Part shown: positions 17,374 to 27,400 of the stretch, piece after piece | How positions within the stretch are numbered: position 1 is the stretch's first letter | Layout: each line of letters opens with the position of its first letter | DNA from: Marinihelvus sp036351115 | GTDB taxonomy: Bacteria; Pseudomonadota; Gammaproteobacteria; Xanthomonadales; SZUA-36 | Reading direction: 5' to 3' | Length of the DNA stretch: 64,000 nt | Assembly (NCBI GenBank): GCA_036351115.1 | Contig: JAZBOL010000051.1 | Span: 1-64,000, forward strand | Made by a program: the position numbers and the translations under genes | Notes under the pieces: model-generated | What the model was told of the DNA's origin: nothing | Seen by the model: only the letters and a program-made list of their open reading frames with translations | Database searches by the model: none

Positions 17374-19137
17374 TTACTTCGTGTAGTTCTGCAGCGTCCA
17401 GCCAGCGGTCCAGGCCGGGCCGGGGCCGAAGGCGCCGACGTAGTCCTGGTTCTGGAAGAACGAGTCGAAGATCGTGAAGTCGATCGGGAACCCGGACTCC
17501 AGGTCGGAACCGGCCGGCAGGAACACGAGGTTCTCCAGCTGCGGATCCACTTCCTGGTTGGTACCGTCGGCTTCGAACCAGCTCTGCACGGTCCAGGGGT
17601 CGCCGTCCTCTTCCACGAAGTTCGTGGCGCAGTTGACGACGGAGTTCTGGATCGTCAGGTTGCCCGTCAGCTGGTCCGGCGGGGTGCCGGCGGCGGTGAA
17701 CGTGGCATCGTTGTCGATGTCCAGGCAGTTCTGGAAGCCCGAGAAAATGACGTTCGTCAGGTTCACGCCCGTGCCTCGGCGCAGCGTGGCGCCGGTGGAG
17801 TCGGGACGGCCGATGAAGGTCGCGTTGGCGATCCACGGCTTGGCCCGGGGCGTGGCGTCGTTGTCGTCTTCCAGGTTGTCCGCTTCGATACCGCGGTCAC
17901 CGGCATCGGACAGGTCGAAGTCACGGTCCTGGACCACCAGCAGGTTCTGGATGCGGCCGGTCCAGCCTTCCGTCCAGTCCAGGCTGTCGTCACGCACGTC
18001 GGTCAGAACCACGTTGCGGGCGTTGACCGTGCCGCCGAAGAACTCCACACCGTCGTCTTCGTTGGCGTGGACCTGGATGTTCTCGACCACCGTGCCGGAC
18101 CCCACGCCCTGGAAGGCAATGCCGTTCAGTTCGTTGGTGTCGTTGAACAGGGCGCCGGCGTACTGTACGCGCACGTAGCGGAGCACGCCGCTGCTGTCGA
18201 GGGGGTCGTCACCGCCGTACACGCCGGACTCGCCTTCACCCACGGACAGACCGCCCTGGACGTTCAGCGGTGCGAAACCGTTGATGGTCAGACCGCCCCA
18301 CTCGCCGCGGTCCTCGCCGTCGATGCCGGTAAAGACGATCGGGGCGTTGGCGGTGCCGTTGGCGATGATCTTCGCGCCGGGCTGGATGCCGAGAATCGTG
18401 TTCTGATCGGCGCCGATAATCCGGGTGCCCGCCTCGATCGTAATCGAGTTGGAGTTGCTGGTTTCCGGATCCTCAGGCGTTGCACGACGTTCACCGATGT
18501 AAACGGCGCCACCGAGCAGCCACACCGTGTTGTTGGTGAGCGTGATGTCTTGCGTGATTTCGCCGCCGGGAATGATGCAGGTGCCCGGCTCGGCGCCGTC
18601 CTGGGCGAAATCGGGGCAGCCTTCGAAAGGCGTGGTGTAGGCCGCGCAGGACGCCGGCGCCGAAGCGCTCGGGATGTTGGCTTGCACCACGTTGGTCAGC
18701 GTGTCGTCGAAATCGGCGAGGTTGGCCGTATCGGTGCTGGTGAAGCTCCAGCTGACGTCGTTGCACGCGTTGAAAGTAAAGGTGCCGGTGCCGACACTCG
18801 TTCCCGTGGGCGTGCCGGCGCCCCCACCGAAGTTGCCGCCGTCGAAGGTGAAGAGCTCGACGTCCGCGGTCGTATCATTGGCGGAAACCGCCTGGCTGCC
18901 GGCCACCCAGACACCACTGCCGTCCGCGTCGCTGTAGGCGTAGTAGGCCACGAAGAGCACGCCCTGATCCGGGCCGCTGGGGATGTACTGCACGCCCAGA
19001 CCGCGGGCCGTGCCTTCCGACGCCGGCGTCTGGTAGAAGCCGTTGACGTGTTCGCCGAGCGGTGCGGCCAGCGCACTGGTGGATGCACCGGCCAGCAGGG
19101 CGCAGGCGATCGCGTTGCGCAAGCTAATGGATTTCAT
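17374..19137 (-). CDS. Secreted right-handed beta-helix protein, Pho-regulated, function unknown
   Basis: 587 residues with a signal peptide (cleavage probably after SALA, residue 24). Residues about 30-135 form a beta-rich domain with the pattern GLGVQYIPSGPDQGVLFVAYYAYSD, seen in other secreted proteobacterial proteins. From about 175 on there are parallel beta-helix-type rungs: ITIEAGTRIIG, GAKIIANGTANAPIVF, WGGLTINGFAPL, VVENIQVHANEDDGVEFFGG, ARNVVLTDVRDDSLDW. Four Cys in two close groups and one more pair further on could form disulfides. No lipobox and no sorting tail is visible. It is divergent from the TonB operon and both have Pho boxes, so I infer an extracellular or periplasmic partner in phosphate or phosphate-ester capture. 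No catalytic motif of a known phosphatase is visible. Confidence 0.82.
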   Translation of the reverse strand: MKSISLRNAIACALLAGASTSALAAPLGEHVNGFYQTPASEGTARGLGVQYIPSGPDQGVLFVAYYAYSDADGSGVWVAGSQAVSANDTTADVELFTFDGGNFGGGAGTPTGTSVGTGTFTFNACNDVSWSFTSTDTANLADFDDTLTNVVQANIPSASAPASCAAYTTPFEGCPDFAQDGAEPGTCIIPGGEITQDITLTNNTVWLLGGAVYIGERRATPEDPETSNSNSITIEAGTRIIGADQNTILGIQPGAKIIANGTANAPIVFTGIDGEDRGEWGGLTINGFAPLNVQGGLSVGEGESGVYGGDDPLDSSGVLRYVRVQYAGALFNDTNELNGIAFQGVGSGTVVENIQVHANEDDGVEFFGGTVNARNVVLTDVRDDSLDWTEGWTGRIQNLLVVQDRDFDLSDAGDRGIEADNLEDDNDATPRAKPWIANATFIGRPDSTGATLRRGTGVNLTNVIFSGFQNCLDIDNDATFTAAGTPPDQLTGNLTIQNSVVNCATNFVEEDGDPWTVQSWFEADGTNQEVDPQLENLVFLPAGSDLESGFPIDFTIFDSFFQNQDYVGAFGPGPAWTAGWTLQNYTK

Positions 19138-19206
19138 TGTGGATCCTCTTGAGGGTTCGTGAGTTTTCGCCGCCCAGCAGGCAGCGCTGATCTTTCAGCC
19201 TGCGAA

Positions 19207-19262
19207 ATGTTAGGAGTGCACCGTTTCAGGACGGTGACCGTAATATGACAGCTGCGTGACAG
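19207..19262 (-). promoter_or_regulatory. Tandem Pho boxes and -10 of the beta-helix gene
   Basis: Read on the minus strand: half-sites CTGTCAC (19262-19256), CTGTCAT (19251-19245), CGGTCAC (19240-19234) and a weaker CTGAAAC (19229-19223), all in an exact 11-bp register. Ten bases after the last comes TAACAT (19212-19207), a fair -10. This gives a leader of about 60 bases before the ATG at 19137. Two stacked Pho boxes usually mean strong PhoB activation. Confidence 0.8.
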
Positions 19263-19285
19263 GGCCCGCCAAGCGACGGGTTTTG

Positions 19286-19319
19286 CTGTCATATCCCTGT
19301 CATACGACCTTTCTAAAAT
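19286..19319 (+). promoter_or_regulatory. Pho box and -10 of the DUF3450-TonB operon
   Basis: Two perfect consensus half-sites CTGTCAT at 19286-19292 and 19297-19303 (11-bp spacing), then exactly 10 bases, then TAAAAT at 19314-19319. This is the best Pho promoter in the window. The leader would be about 60 bases, ending at the ATG of the DUF3450 gene (19386). It lies 24 bases from the outermost half-site of the divergent set. Confidence 0.88.
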
Positions 19320-19385
19320 CTGCGCACCACAAGAAAAGCCCTCAGCGGGCCGTCTTCTTCACTCATCCGAATCGGAATCTTTGAG

Positions 19386-20162
19386 ATGACCAGTCTTCGA
19401 TTGATCACGGCCCTGGCGCTCCTTGCGGCCGTGGCTCCTCTTGCGGCACAGCAAAACACCGCCCAGAACGCCACCCTGGCGGAGCGACTCATCACCCTGC
19501 GGGGCGAGGTCGACGAGCTCCAGAGCGAGCTCGACCTGCGCCGCGAGGAGCACAAAAACCGCATGGCCTACCTGACGGCCCAGCTGTCCGACCTCGAGGC
19601 CAATCGCGACCGCGAACAGCTTCGCGTGTCGCAGCTCGAGGCAGACCTGGAGGAAATGCGAGCCGAGATTGCCGACGCCGGCGTGAGTTCCGAATCGCTG
19701 ACGCCCTTCCTCATGAACCAGATCTCCGCCCTCCGCGAGCAGGTCCGCACCGGGTTTCCCTTCAAGATCAAGGAGCGCCTCGAGGAGCTGAACGAGCTGG
19801 AGACCCAGCTGGAAAATGGCGGCACCACCGCCCAGCGCGGCGTCAACCGCCTCTGGGCCTTCATCGAGGACGAATTCCGGATCTCTCGGGAGAACGCGAT
19901 CTATTCCCAGTCCATCGCGCTCAACGGTGAGAACGTGCTGGTGGACGTCGCGAAGCTGGGCAGCGTGATGATGTATTTCCGCACCCGTGACCTGCAGTAC
20001 GGCCGCGCCGTGCAGACGCCCCAGGGCTGGCGCTTCGAGCTGCTCGACAGCGCCAAGGACCAGGAGCTCGTTGCGCGCCTGTTCGATTCCCTGCGCAAGC
20101 AGATTCGCCAGGGGTACTTCGAACTGCCGGAGGCGCTGCCCCTGCCGGGAGATGCCTCATGA
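19386..20162 (+). CDS. DUF3450-family periplasmic coiled-coil protein
   Basis: 258 residues with a signal peptide (LRLITALALLAAVAPLAAQ). A long coiled coil (about 30-90: TLRGEVDELQSELDLRREEHKNR and onward) is followed by a helical and beta domain ending EALPLPGD. DUF3450 proteins are encoded with TonB2-type energy systems of Vibrio and relatives, where their exact job is unknown. Here it is the first gene of a seven-gene operon and overlaps the next by 4 bases. The Pho promoter at 19286 drives it. It probably bridges the inner-membrane motor to the cell wall or outer membrane, which is inference. Confidence 0.88.
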   Translation: MTSLRLITALALLAAVAPLAAQQNTAQNATLAERLITLRGEVDELQSELDLRREEHKNRMAYLTAQLSDLEANRDREQLRVSQLEADLEEMRAEIADAGVSSESLTPFLMNQISALREQVRTGFPFKIKERLEELNELETQLENGGTTAQRGVNRLWAFIEDEFRISRENAIYSQSIALNGENVLVDVAKLGSVMMYFRTRDLQYGRAVQTPQGWRFELLDSAKDQELVARLFDSLRKQIRQGYFELPEALPLPGDAS

Positions 20163-21577
20163 ACCGCCTGACACGCGATCTGCTTCGCGGCGGCTTCGCG
20201 GCCGCCCTGCTGCTGGGCGCCACCTGCGCCTGGGCACAGGACGAGACGCCGCCGGCGCAGCCGGCGCTGCCGGAAGTGCCGCCGGTGAACGAACAGGACG
20301 CCCTCGACCAGCTGGAAGCGGCCTACCAGCGCGAATACGCGTTTCTGGAAGCGCAGCTCCGCGATCTCCAGGCCCGGGTGAACGACTTCAATACCACGGC
20401 CCGCCGGGACGAGCAGGCCAAGGAATCGGAAATCGACCGTACGGAGAGCGCGTGGCTTTCGCTGCAGTCCAGCGCCGAGCGGCTGCAGGACCAGATCTCC
20501 GACGCCACCCGCGAGCTCGAGTCCGTCGACGACGCCCGGACCACCCTGGAAGCGACCTTCCTGCAGGCCGACTCGACCCTCGAGCAGTACGACGTGGAAG
20601 AGCTCAAGACCGAAGCCTATCTGTCCAGCCCGGACGGGGAGCGCATCGAGGTGCTCTTCGGCCACGCCATCGGCCTGCTCGATCGCGTGTCCAGCCTCAC
20701 CGAATCCACCGGCCCGTTCTTCCTGCGCAACGGCACGGAAGTGCAGGGGCAGCTGATCCGGGTGGGCAACGTCGCCGCCTACGGGATCAGCCCGCAGGGC
20801 TCCGGCGCGCTTGCGCCCGCCGGCGAGGGCCGGCTGAAGGTGTGGTCGACGCCGGCCGAGGAAACCGCGGCCGCGCTCGGGGCGGGGAACGCCCCCGACG
20901 TGCTGGGCATTTTCCTGTACGAATCCGAGTCCAAGGCCATCGAGGAAACGGCCGGCAAGACCCTCCTGAGCGTGATCAACAGCGGCGGCACCATCGGCTG
21001 GATCATCGTCGTGCTGGGTGGCATCGGCCTGATCCTGGCCGTGCTTCGCTTTTTCTTCCTGCGTTCCGCCAGCGCCTCCACGGACAAGATCGTGGACGCC
21101 GTGGGCGAGGAAGTGCGCAAAGGCAACGTGGAAGCGGCGCTCAAGGCCTGTGACCGGTTCAAGGGTTCCACGGCACGGGTGGTCAAGGCCGCGGTCCGCA
21201 ACCTGGATCGTGACCGGGCCCACCTCGAGGACATTATTTCCGAGTCGATCCTGAACGAGTCCGCGCGTCTGAACCGCTTCGGTTCGGTCATCCTCGTGAT
21301 CGCCGGCGTGGCGCCGCTCCTGGGCCTGCTGGGCACGGTGACCGGGATGATCACCACCTTCGACATCATTACCGAGTTCGGCACCGGTGATCCGAAGCTG
21401 CTCTCCGGCGGTATCTCGATCGCGCTGGTGACAACGGAGCTGGGCCTGGCGGTGGCGATCCCCATGCTGCTGCTCGGCAACATCCTGTCGGGCTGGGCCG
21501 AATCCATCAAGGATGACATGGAGAAGGGCGCTCTGCGCGTGATCAACAACTTCAAGGAGCACCGCCGGACGGCCTGA
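20159..21577 (+). CDS. TtpC-like MotA/TolQ/ExbB proton-channel protein with periplasmic coiled coil
   Basis: 472 residues. A signal peptide or first helix (residues about 10-28, ending AWAQ) is followed by a periplasmic coiled coil (about 45-160), a small domain, then a membrane helix (TIGWIIVVLGGIGLILAVL, about 277-296) and the ExbB/TolQ pore region with VAPLLGLLGTVTGMITTFD and ISIALVTTELGLAVAIPMLLLGNIL. It resembles TtpC, the extra component needed by the Vibrio TonB2 system. The separate ExbB directly downstream shows that this one is additional, not a replacement. Confidence 0.88.
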   Translation: MNRLTRDLLRGGFAAALLLGATCAWAQDETPPAQPALPEVPPVNEQDALDQLEAAYQREYAFLEAQLRDLQARVNDFNTTARRDEQAKESEIDRTESAWLSLQSSAERLQDQISDATRELESVDDARTTLEATFLQADSTLEQYDVEELKTEAYLSSPDGERIEVLFGHAIGLLDRVSSLTESTGPFFLRNGTEVQGQLIRVGNVAAYGISPQGSGALAPAGEGRLKVWSTPAEETAAALGAGNAPDVLGIFLYESESKAIEETAGKTLLSVINSGGTIGWIIVVLGGIGLILAVLRFFFLRSASASTDKIVDAVGEEVRKGNVEAALKACDRFKGSTARVVKAAVRNLDRDRAHLEDIISESILNESARLNRFGSVILVIAGVAPLLGLLGTVTGMITTFDIITEFGTGDPKLLSGGISIALVTTELGLAVAIPMLLLGNILSGWAESIKDDMEKGALRVINNFKEHRRTA

Positions 21578-21579
21578 CC

Positions 21580-22203
21580 ATGCAGCAGTCGATCCTCCAG
21601 GAGTTCCTGTCCTACGTCGAAGCCGGCGGCTGGGTCATGCCGCCGCTCATCGCCCTGATGGTCGTGCTTTGGTATGCCATCGGCTACCGGGCCATGGCGC
21701 TGCATCGTGGCACGGGGCGCGGCGTCCGCAGCCTGTTGTCCAAGGCGGACAAGAAGCTGAAGAAGGACAAGCGACTGGAAGGGCAGGGTGTGCTGATACG
21801 GGCGGCCCGCAAGGGTGTGGCGCTGCGTCAGGAAGGCTTCATCGAGCTGCGGGGCTTCCTGGACGATGCCTTCGCCGACGAGTACCGGGAGGTGCGCAAG
21901 TACCACGTGCTGATCACGACCATCGTCATGGTGGCGCCGCTGCTGGGTCTGCTCGGCACGGTGATCGGCATGATCGAGACCTTCGATTCTCTCGGCGACA
22001 TGTCCCTCTATTCCCAGTCCGGGGGGATCGCCGGTGGTATCTCCCAGGCTCTGTTCACCACGCAGATGGGCTTGGCCGTGTCCATCCCCGGGTTGATCGT
22101 GAACGGTATCCTGAGCAAGAAGCAGAAAGACATCGAGCTGCAGCTGGCGCAGCTGAAAGACATCCTGTGCGCCGAGCACGCGGCGGAACTGAAAGGAGCG
22201 TGA
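21580..22203 (+). CDS. exbB: ExbB-like biopolymer transport proton channel
   Basis: 207 residues, three membrane helices. The first is WVMPPLIALMVVLWYAIGY; the second and third contain VAPLLGLLGTVIGMIETFD and ISQALFTTQMGLAVSIPGLIVNGIL, the conserved ExbB/TolQ pore helices with the Thr/Ser residues that line the proton path. It works with ExbD to turn the proton-motive force into movement of TonB. It is two bases from the upstream gene and three from exbD, so subunit stoichiometry is probably set by translational coupling. Confidence 0.93.
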   Translation: MQQSILQEFLSYVEAGGWVMPPLIALMVVLWYAIGYRAMALHRGTGRGVRSLLSKADKKLKKDKRLEGQGVLIRAARKGVALRQEGFIELRGFLDDAFADEYREVRKYHVLITTIVMVAPLLGLLGTVIGMIETFDSLGDMSLYSQSGGIAGGISQALFTTQMGLAVSIPGLIVNGILSKKQKDIELQLAQLKDILCAEHAAELKGA

Positions 22204-22206
22204 GCC

Positions 22207-22617
22207 ATGCGCTACCGTGAGCGAAAAGACACGACCGAAGACATCAACATTTCCCCGTTGATCGACATGGTCTTCATCCTGCTGATCTTCTTCATGGTCT
22301 CCACGACCTTCGTGAAGGACATGAAGCTGGACCTGAATCGCCCCGCGGCATCGACCGCGACCGCGGCGTCGACCAAGGCCATTCGCCTGTACATCGACAA
22401 CGCCGGCGACATCTATCTCGACGGCGAGCCCGTGCGTGTCTGGGTGATCCAGAGTCGCATCCGGGACCTCCTCGCCGGCAGCACCGGCAAATCCGTGCTC
22501 GTCATCACCGACGACGGTGTGCCCGCCGGACGCCTGGTCGAGGTGGTGGACCAGGCGCGCCTGGCCGGGGCCACCGACGTGGGCGTGGCCACGGTCGAGG
22601 AAGCGGGAGCGGGCTGA
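22207..22617 (+). CDS. exbD: ExbD-like biopolymer transport protein
   Basis: 136 residues. The single membrane helix starts at NISPLIDMVFILLIFFM with the essential proton-carrying Asp at residue 20, followed by a periplasmic domain (AIRLYIDNAGDIYLDGE and SVLVITDDGVPAGRLVEVVDQARLAGATDVGVAT) of normal ExbD fold. Partner of the ExbB encoded 3 bases upstream; its last base is the first base of the tonB start. Confidence 0.95.
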   Translation: MRYRERKDTTEDINISPLIDMVFILLIFFMVSTTFVKDMKLDLNRPAASTATAASTKAIRLYIDNAGDIYLDGEPVRVWVIQSRIRDLLAGSTGKSVLVITDDGVPAGRLVEVVDQARLAGATDVGVATVEEAGAG

Positions 22618-23261
22618 TGGACAGGTCCGTCATCATGAAGCGCCGCCTCGCGGGCATCGCGAGCATGGTGGTGGGCTCCATCCTGGTGCTCGGCATGGTC
22701 GTGCTGATCAACCGCTTTGCCGAGGGCCTGGACCGCAACAAGGCGGACGACGAGAGCCAGATCGTGTTCGAACGCAAGCCGCCGCCGGAAAAACAGCAGG
22801 TGCAAAAGCCCAAGCCGAAACCCAAGCCGCGCCGTTCGCCACGCACGCCGCCGCCGCCGCTGGCCGGCCTGGGCGCGAACCTGTCCGGTATCGACTTCGG
22901 CCTGCCGGGTTTCGACATGTCGGACCTGAACGCCCTGGACGGCGACCTCCTTGGCGGCGCCGACGGCATGGTCATGACCGACGACACGGTGGACGATCCG
23001 CCCCGGGCCACGTTCCAGGCGCCCATGGCCTTCCCGCCCCGGGCCAAGGCCAAGGGCATCGAGGGCTACGTGGTGCTGTCGCTCCTCATCGGGGTGACGG
23101 GACAAATCGAGGAGATTCGCGTGGTGGAGTCCTACCCCGAGGGCATCTTCGACGACGTCGCGGTGCAGGGCGTGAGCCAGTGGAAATTCGAGCCCGCCAA
23201 CTACCAGGGCAAGGCGGTCCGGTCCTGGGCCAAGCAGCGCGTGCGCTTCGATCTGAGCTAG
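22617..23261 (+). CDS. TonB-family energy transducer
   Basis: 214 residues. An N-terminal membrane helix (about 14-32) is followed by a Pro/Lys-rich spacer (KPPPEKQQVQKPKPKPKP), a Gly/Asp-rich linker and a C-terminal TonB domain (about 130-213: GIEGYVVLSLLIGVTGQIEEIRVV, WKFEPANYQGKAVRSW). It spans the periplasm and pulls on the TonB box of receptors such as the one encoded at 24438. The sequence is shorter than E. coli TonB (239) and resembles the TonB2 type. GTG or internal ATG starts were considered; the ATG at 22617 overlaps the exbD stop. Confidence 0.9.
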   Translation: MDRSVIMKRRLAGIASMVVGSILVLGMVVLINRFAEGLDRNKADDESQIVFERKPPPEKQQVQKPKPKPKPRRSPRTPPPPLAGLGANLSGIDFGLPGFDMSDLNALDGDLLGGADGMVMTDDTVDDPPRATFQAPMAFPPRAKAKGIEGYVVLSLLIGVTGQIEEIRVVESYPEGIFDDVAVQGVSQWKFEPANYQGKAVRSWAKQRVRFDLS

Positions 23262-23280
23262 GACCCGGGTTGAGACTGCC

Positions 23281-24447
23281 ATGATTCGCTCACGATTCGT
23301 TCCCGTCCTGATGTCGGCCTGCCTCGTTGTCGGCGCGCTCCTGGCGATGCCGGCCCTGGCCCAGGACGACGCCGAGGACATCAACTTCATCGACCTGGCG
23401 GCCCTCATGCTCCGGGACGGCAATCTCGACCGGGCCATTGTCGCCCTGGACCAGGTGGACCTGGAGGCCGAGGACACGGACCTCCTGCGCTATTACACCC
23501 TGCGCGGCATGGCGCACCTGCGCCGCAACGAATTCGAGCTGGCCGCGGACGCCCTCGAGTCGGCCACGGCCACCGGTGCGGCAGAGTCCGTGGTCTTTGT
23601 TTACCTCGCCCAGGCCTATTTCAGCCTGGAGCGCTACCGGGACGTGCTGACCGCCCTGGACCGGGCGGGCCCGGAACTGGCGCGGGTCGCGTCCATCTAT
23701 CACATGCGCGCCCAGTGTCACTGGCTGCTGGAAGAGCCCGCCCTGGCCCTGGCAGTCCTGGACCAGGCCAGCATCGTGTTTCCGGAGGACCCGGGCTTCC
23801 AGCGCCGCAAGGTGTTCTTCCTCATGGACCTGGGCCTGTACCAGGAAGCGGCCGAGCAGGGCGGAGAATACCTCTCCCGGAGCGAGGGCAAGCTGGAGGA
23901 CTACGTGGGCCTGGGTAACGCCATGCGCGCCAGCGGCCAGCTCGACGAGGCGGCGAAGCTGCTCGAGTACGCCAAGCTCAAGTACCCCACGGACACGAGC
24001 GTCAAAAAGGTCCTGGCGAACACCTACATGGACCGGGAATCCCTCAACGCGGCCGCCGACCTGGTGCTCGAGGCCTCCCTGTTCGACCGGGCGCTGACCT
24101 CCGAAGCCGCCGAGCTGTATCGCCGCGCCGGACGCCCCCAGCGCGCGCTCATGCTCAACGGCGAGGTGCAGGACCAGTCGGTCAAGCTCAAGCAGCGCCT
24201 GGCGCTGTACCTCGAGACCCAGCAATTCGCGCGCGCGGCGGCCATGGACCGTGACCTGCGCCGCCTCGGCTTGCTCGACGACGAGGACATCCGCTACGCC
24301 CTGGCCTATGCCTACTTCAAGAACGGCGATTTCGAGGCCACGGAAACGCATCTGCAGCAGCTGACCCGACCGGACCTGTTCCGCAAGGCGGCGGAACTCC
24401 GCAGCGCCATCCAGGACTGCGCGGAGGACACCTGGCAATGTCTCTGA
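23281..24447 (+). CDS. Periplasmic TPR-repeat protein of the TonB operon
   Basis: 388 residues with a signal peptide (LMSACLVVGALLAMPALAQ). The rest is a chain of TPR-like helix pairs: LDRAIVALDQVDLEAEDTDLL, FELAADALESATATGA, YRDVLTALDRAG, LDEAAKLLEYAKLKYPTD and others, with no enzyme motif. TPR proteins sit at the same place in Vibrio-type TonB2 clusters. It probably holds the complex together or couples it to the receptor. Its last 10 bases overlap the start of the receptor gene. Confidence 0.88.
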   Translation: MIRSRFVPVLMSACLVVGALLAMPALAQDDAEDINFIDLAALMLRDGNLDRAIVALDQVDLEAEDTDLLRYYTLRGMAHLRRNEFELAADALESATATGAAESVVFVYLAQAYFSLERYRDVLTALDRAGPELARVASIYHMRAQCHWLLEEPALALAVLDQASIVFPEDPGFQRRKVFFLMDLGLYQEAAEQGGEYLSRSEGKLEDYVGLGNAMRASGQLDEAAKLLEYAKLKYPTDTSVKKVLANTYMDRESLNAAADLVLEASLFDRALTSEAAELYRRAGRPQRALMLNGEVQDQSVKLKQRLALYLETQQFARAAAMDRDLRRLGLLDDEDIRYALAYAYFKNGDFEATETHLQQLTRPDLFRKAAELRSAIQDCAEDTWQCL

Positions 24448-27400
24448 CCTTTCGCACCCGCCGTTCCTGGCGGGTGATGTTCGCGCTCGTCCTGCTGTTG
24501 GTCGCCGGCGGCGCCTGGGCGCAGAACGGCAGCATGACGCTGTACGTGTTCAAAAAGGGGCTGCCGCAACCGAACATCGAGATCCTGCTCGACGAGCAGC
24601 TCGTGGGGGTCACCGACGAGGCCGGCGTGATTCGCTTCGACATGCCGCCCGGTATCCGCTACCTGGAAATCCGTGACCAGGACCTGGTCGTCCTGGCGCA
24701 GCAGCTGCTGGTCAACCAGGAAGAAATCAGCCAGTGGATCGTCAACCTGACGGAAGGGCTCGGCGCCGTGGTGGACCGGGAATCGTCCGCCGGAGGCGGC
24801 GTGGCCGCCGGCGTCGCGGCCACCGCGAGCCAGGCGACGGGCGGGCCCGGTACCCTGTCCGGGGTGCTGACCAGTGCCGATGACGGTCGACCCATCGAGG
24901 GCGCGCGCGTCTTCATCAGCGGTCAGCCCAGCGACCTTCGCACCGGCGCCGATGGCGCGTTTACCGTCGAGGTCCCGGCGGGCGAATATTCCCTGTCCGT
25001 GCTGCATGCGACGCACAACACGCTGACGGAAGACGGGATCGAGGTCGTCGAGGGCGAGGAAACGAGCCTGGCCTTCGAACTGACGCCCGCCGGTTCCGAA
25101 TTGCCCGAATTTGTGGTCATCGAGCCCTACATCGAGGGCAGCCTCGCCTCCGTGCTCGAGGAACGGCGCTCCGAGCTGGCCGTGGCGAACATCCTGGGCG
25201 CGGAACAGATCTCCAAGGCCGGGGACAGCACGGCTGCCGGCGCCTTGCGCCGCGTGACGGGCCTGACCCTGGTGGACGGGCAGTTCATCTACGTTCGCGG
25301 CCTGGGCGAGCGCTATTCGGCCACGATGCTCAACGGCGCCAATATCCCCAGCCCCGACCCCACTCGCCGCGTGGTGCCCCTCGACCTGTTCCCGACGAAC
25401 ATCGTCAGGAGCATTGCCGTCAAGAAGGGGTACACGGGTGACCTGCCGGGCGAATTCGGCGGCGGCAACGTGGAGTTGCGCACCAAGAGTGTTCCCGAAA
25501 CGCCCTTCTTTACGATCGAGGCAAGCCTGAAGTACCGGGATGGGACCAGTCTTCAGGATGGTCTGCGTTATGACGGGGGCGGTAATGACTGGACGGGCCG
25601 GGACGACGGCACCCGGGCCCAGCCGGAGGAACTTCGGGACGCCATCTCCGACGGCACCATCCTGCGGCCCTTCAACCGTTTCACCGGTGAAGGGTTCCAG
25701 CCCGAGGAACTCGAGGTTATCGGCGAATCGCTGCCCGTGATCTACGACGTATACGAGGACACGCTGCCGCTCAACATGGATGCGGGCATGGCCGGCGGCT
25801 ACGTCTGGGATTTCGACGGTGGGCAGCGCTTTGGCCTCCTGGCGGCGACGGAGTACAAGAACGACTGGCTCAATGTCGAAGAGCAGCGAACGGACTTTCG
25901 CAACTCCAATGCCGGCCTGATTTCGGAGAACGATTTCACCGTCCGGCAGACCTTCCGGCGCATCAGCTACAGCTTTTTCCTTACCTCGGGCTTCGAATTC
26001 AACGAAAACCACAACATCAACTACAACTGGATGATCCTCCGGAGCACCTCGGACCGCGCGCAGGTCGAGCAGGGCTTCAACGTCGACGCGGAGGGCGGGG
26101 ACGTGCTGTTCCGGGAGATGGAATGGCTGGAGCGCGAGCTGAAGGCCAACCAGTTTTTCGGCGAGCACATCCTTCCGGCCATCGGGGGGCTGAAGCTCAA
26201 CTGGCAGTGGACGGACGCCAACGCCGGCGCCGACGAACCTGACACGCGGCGCTACCGTTATGACCCGGACCGGCGGACGCCGGAAGAGGACGACTTCATT
26301 TTCTCCCTGCGCAACGACAGCAACCAGCGCCGCTGGAGTGAGCTGGAGGATGAGAGCGTCAGCTGGAGCGTGGATTTCGCCCTCCCACTCGACTTCGATA
26401 CGGACGCGGTGGATTTCACCGTGCGCACGGGTCTCAACAGCTGGGACAAGACGCGCGACTCGAGCATCCGTCGCTTTTCGTTTTTCAGCCGTGGTCGCAT
26501 CGGCAGTGACCTCGACACGCTGCGCCTGCCCTCGCTGGAAGACATCATCTTCGACGAGACCATCGACCCGGACGGCTGGCAGCTCGAGGAAGTGACCAAC
26601 GCCACGGACGCCTACACCGGCCTCCAGAATATCGATGCCTGGCATGTCGGACTCGACCTGGCCATCGCCGAGTCCTGGCAGTTCTCGGCCGGATTCCGGG
26701 ATGAGCAGTCGTACCTGGAAACGACCACCTCCAATATCTTCGATCCCCAGGGAGATCCGATCCTCACGGTTCAGTCCACGGACGATATCTTCCCCTACGG
26801 CACCGTGACCTGGGTCCTGGGCGATCACCAGGTCCGGGCGGGTTATTCGGAAACCGTCAACCGGCCCGATTTCAAGGAACTGTCTCCGTCCCAGTACCGG
26901 GATCCGCTGCTCGATCGCTTCGTGCAGGGAAACCCGAACCTCCTGCCCGCATTCATCACGCACTACGACGTGCGCTGGGACTACTACTTCAATCCGGGTG
27001 AATTCATTTCCTTCGGCGTGTTTCTGAAGGAATTCGATCAGCCCATCGAAACGGTGATCCTGGCCTCCGCCGGCGCGCGCCTGACGACTTTCTCCAATGC
27101 GGAAACGGCCGAGAACTTCGGCTTCGAATTCGAGTTCTACAAGACGTTCGATTTTCTGGACGACTGGTGGGAGTGGGGCGAGATCTGGGGCAACTTCTAC
27201 CTCAACACCAACTACGCCTGGATCGAGTCGGAAATCACCCTCGCCGAAGGCAGCGGCATTCAGACCAACACCAACCGCCCCCTGCAGGGCCAGTCGCCCT
27301 ACGTGTGGAACTTCCAGATCGGTTACGACGATGCCGAACGGGAGATCAACGCGGCGCTCCTCTACAACGTGTTCGGCGAGCGTATTGTCGAGGTGGGGGT

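Noticed and set aside
15221..17836. 871-codon minus-strand frame across pstA, pstB and phoU
   Set aside because: It runs antisense through three certain genes and past the terminator; no motif.
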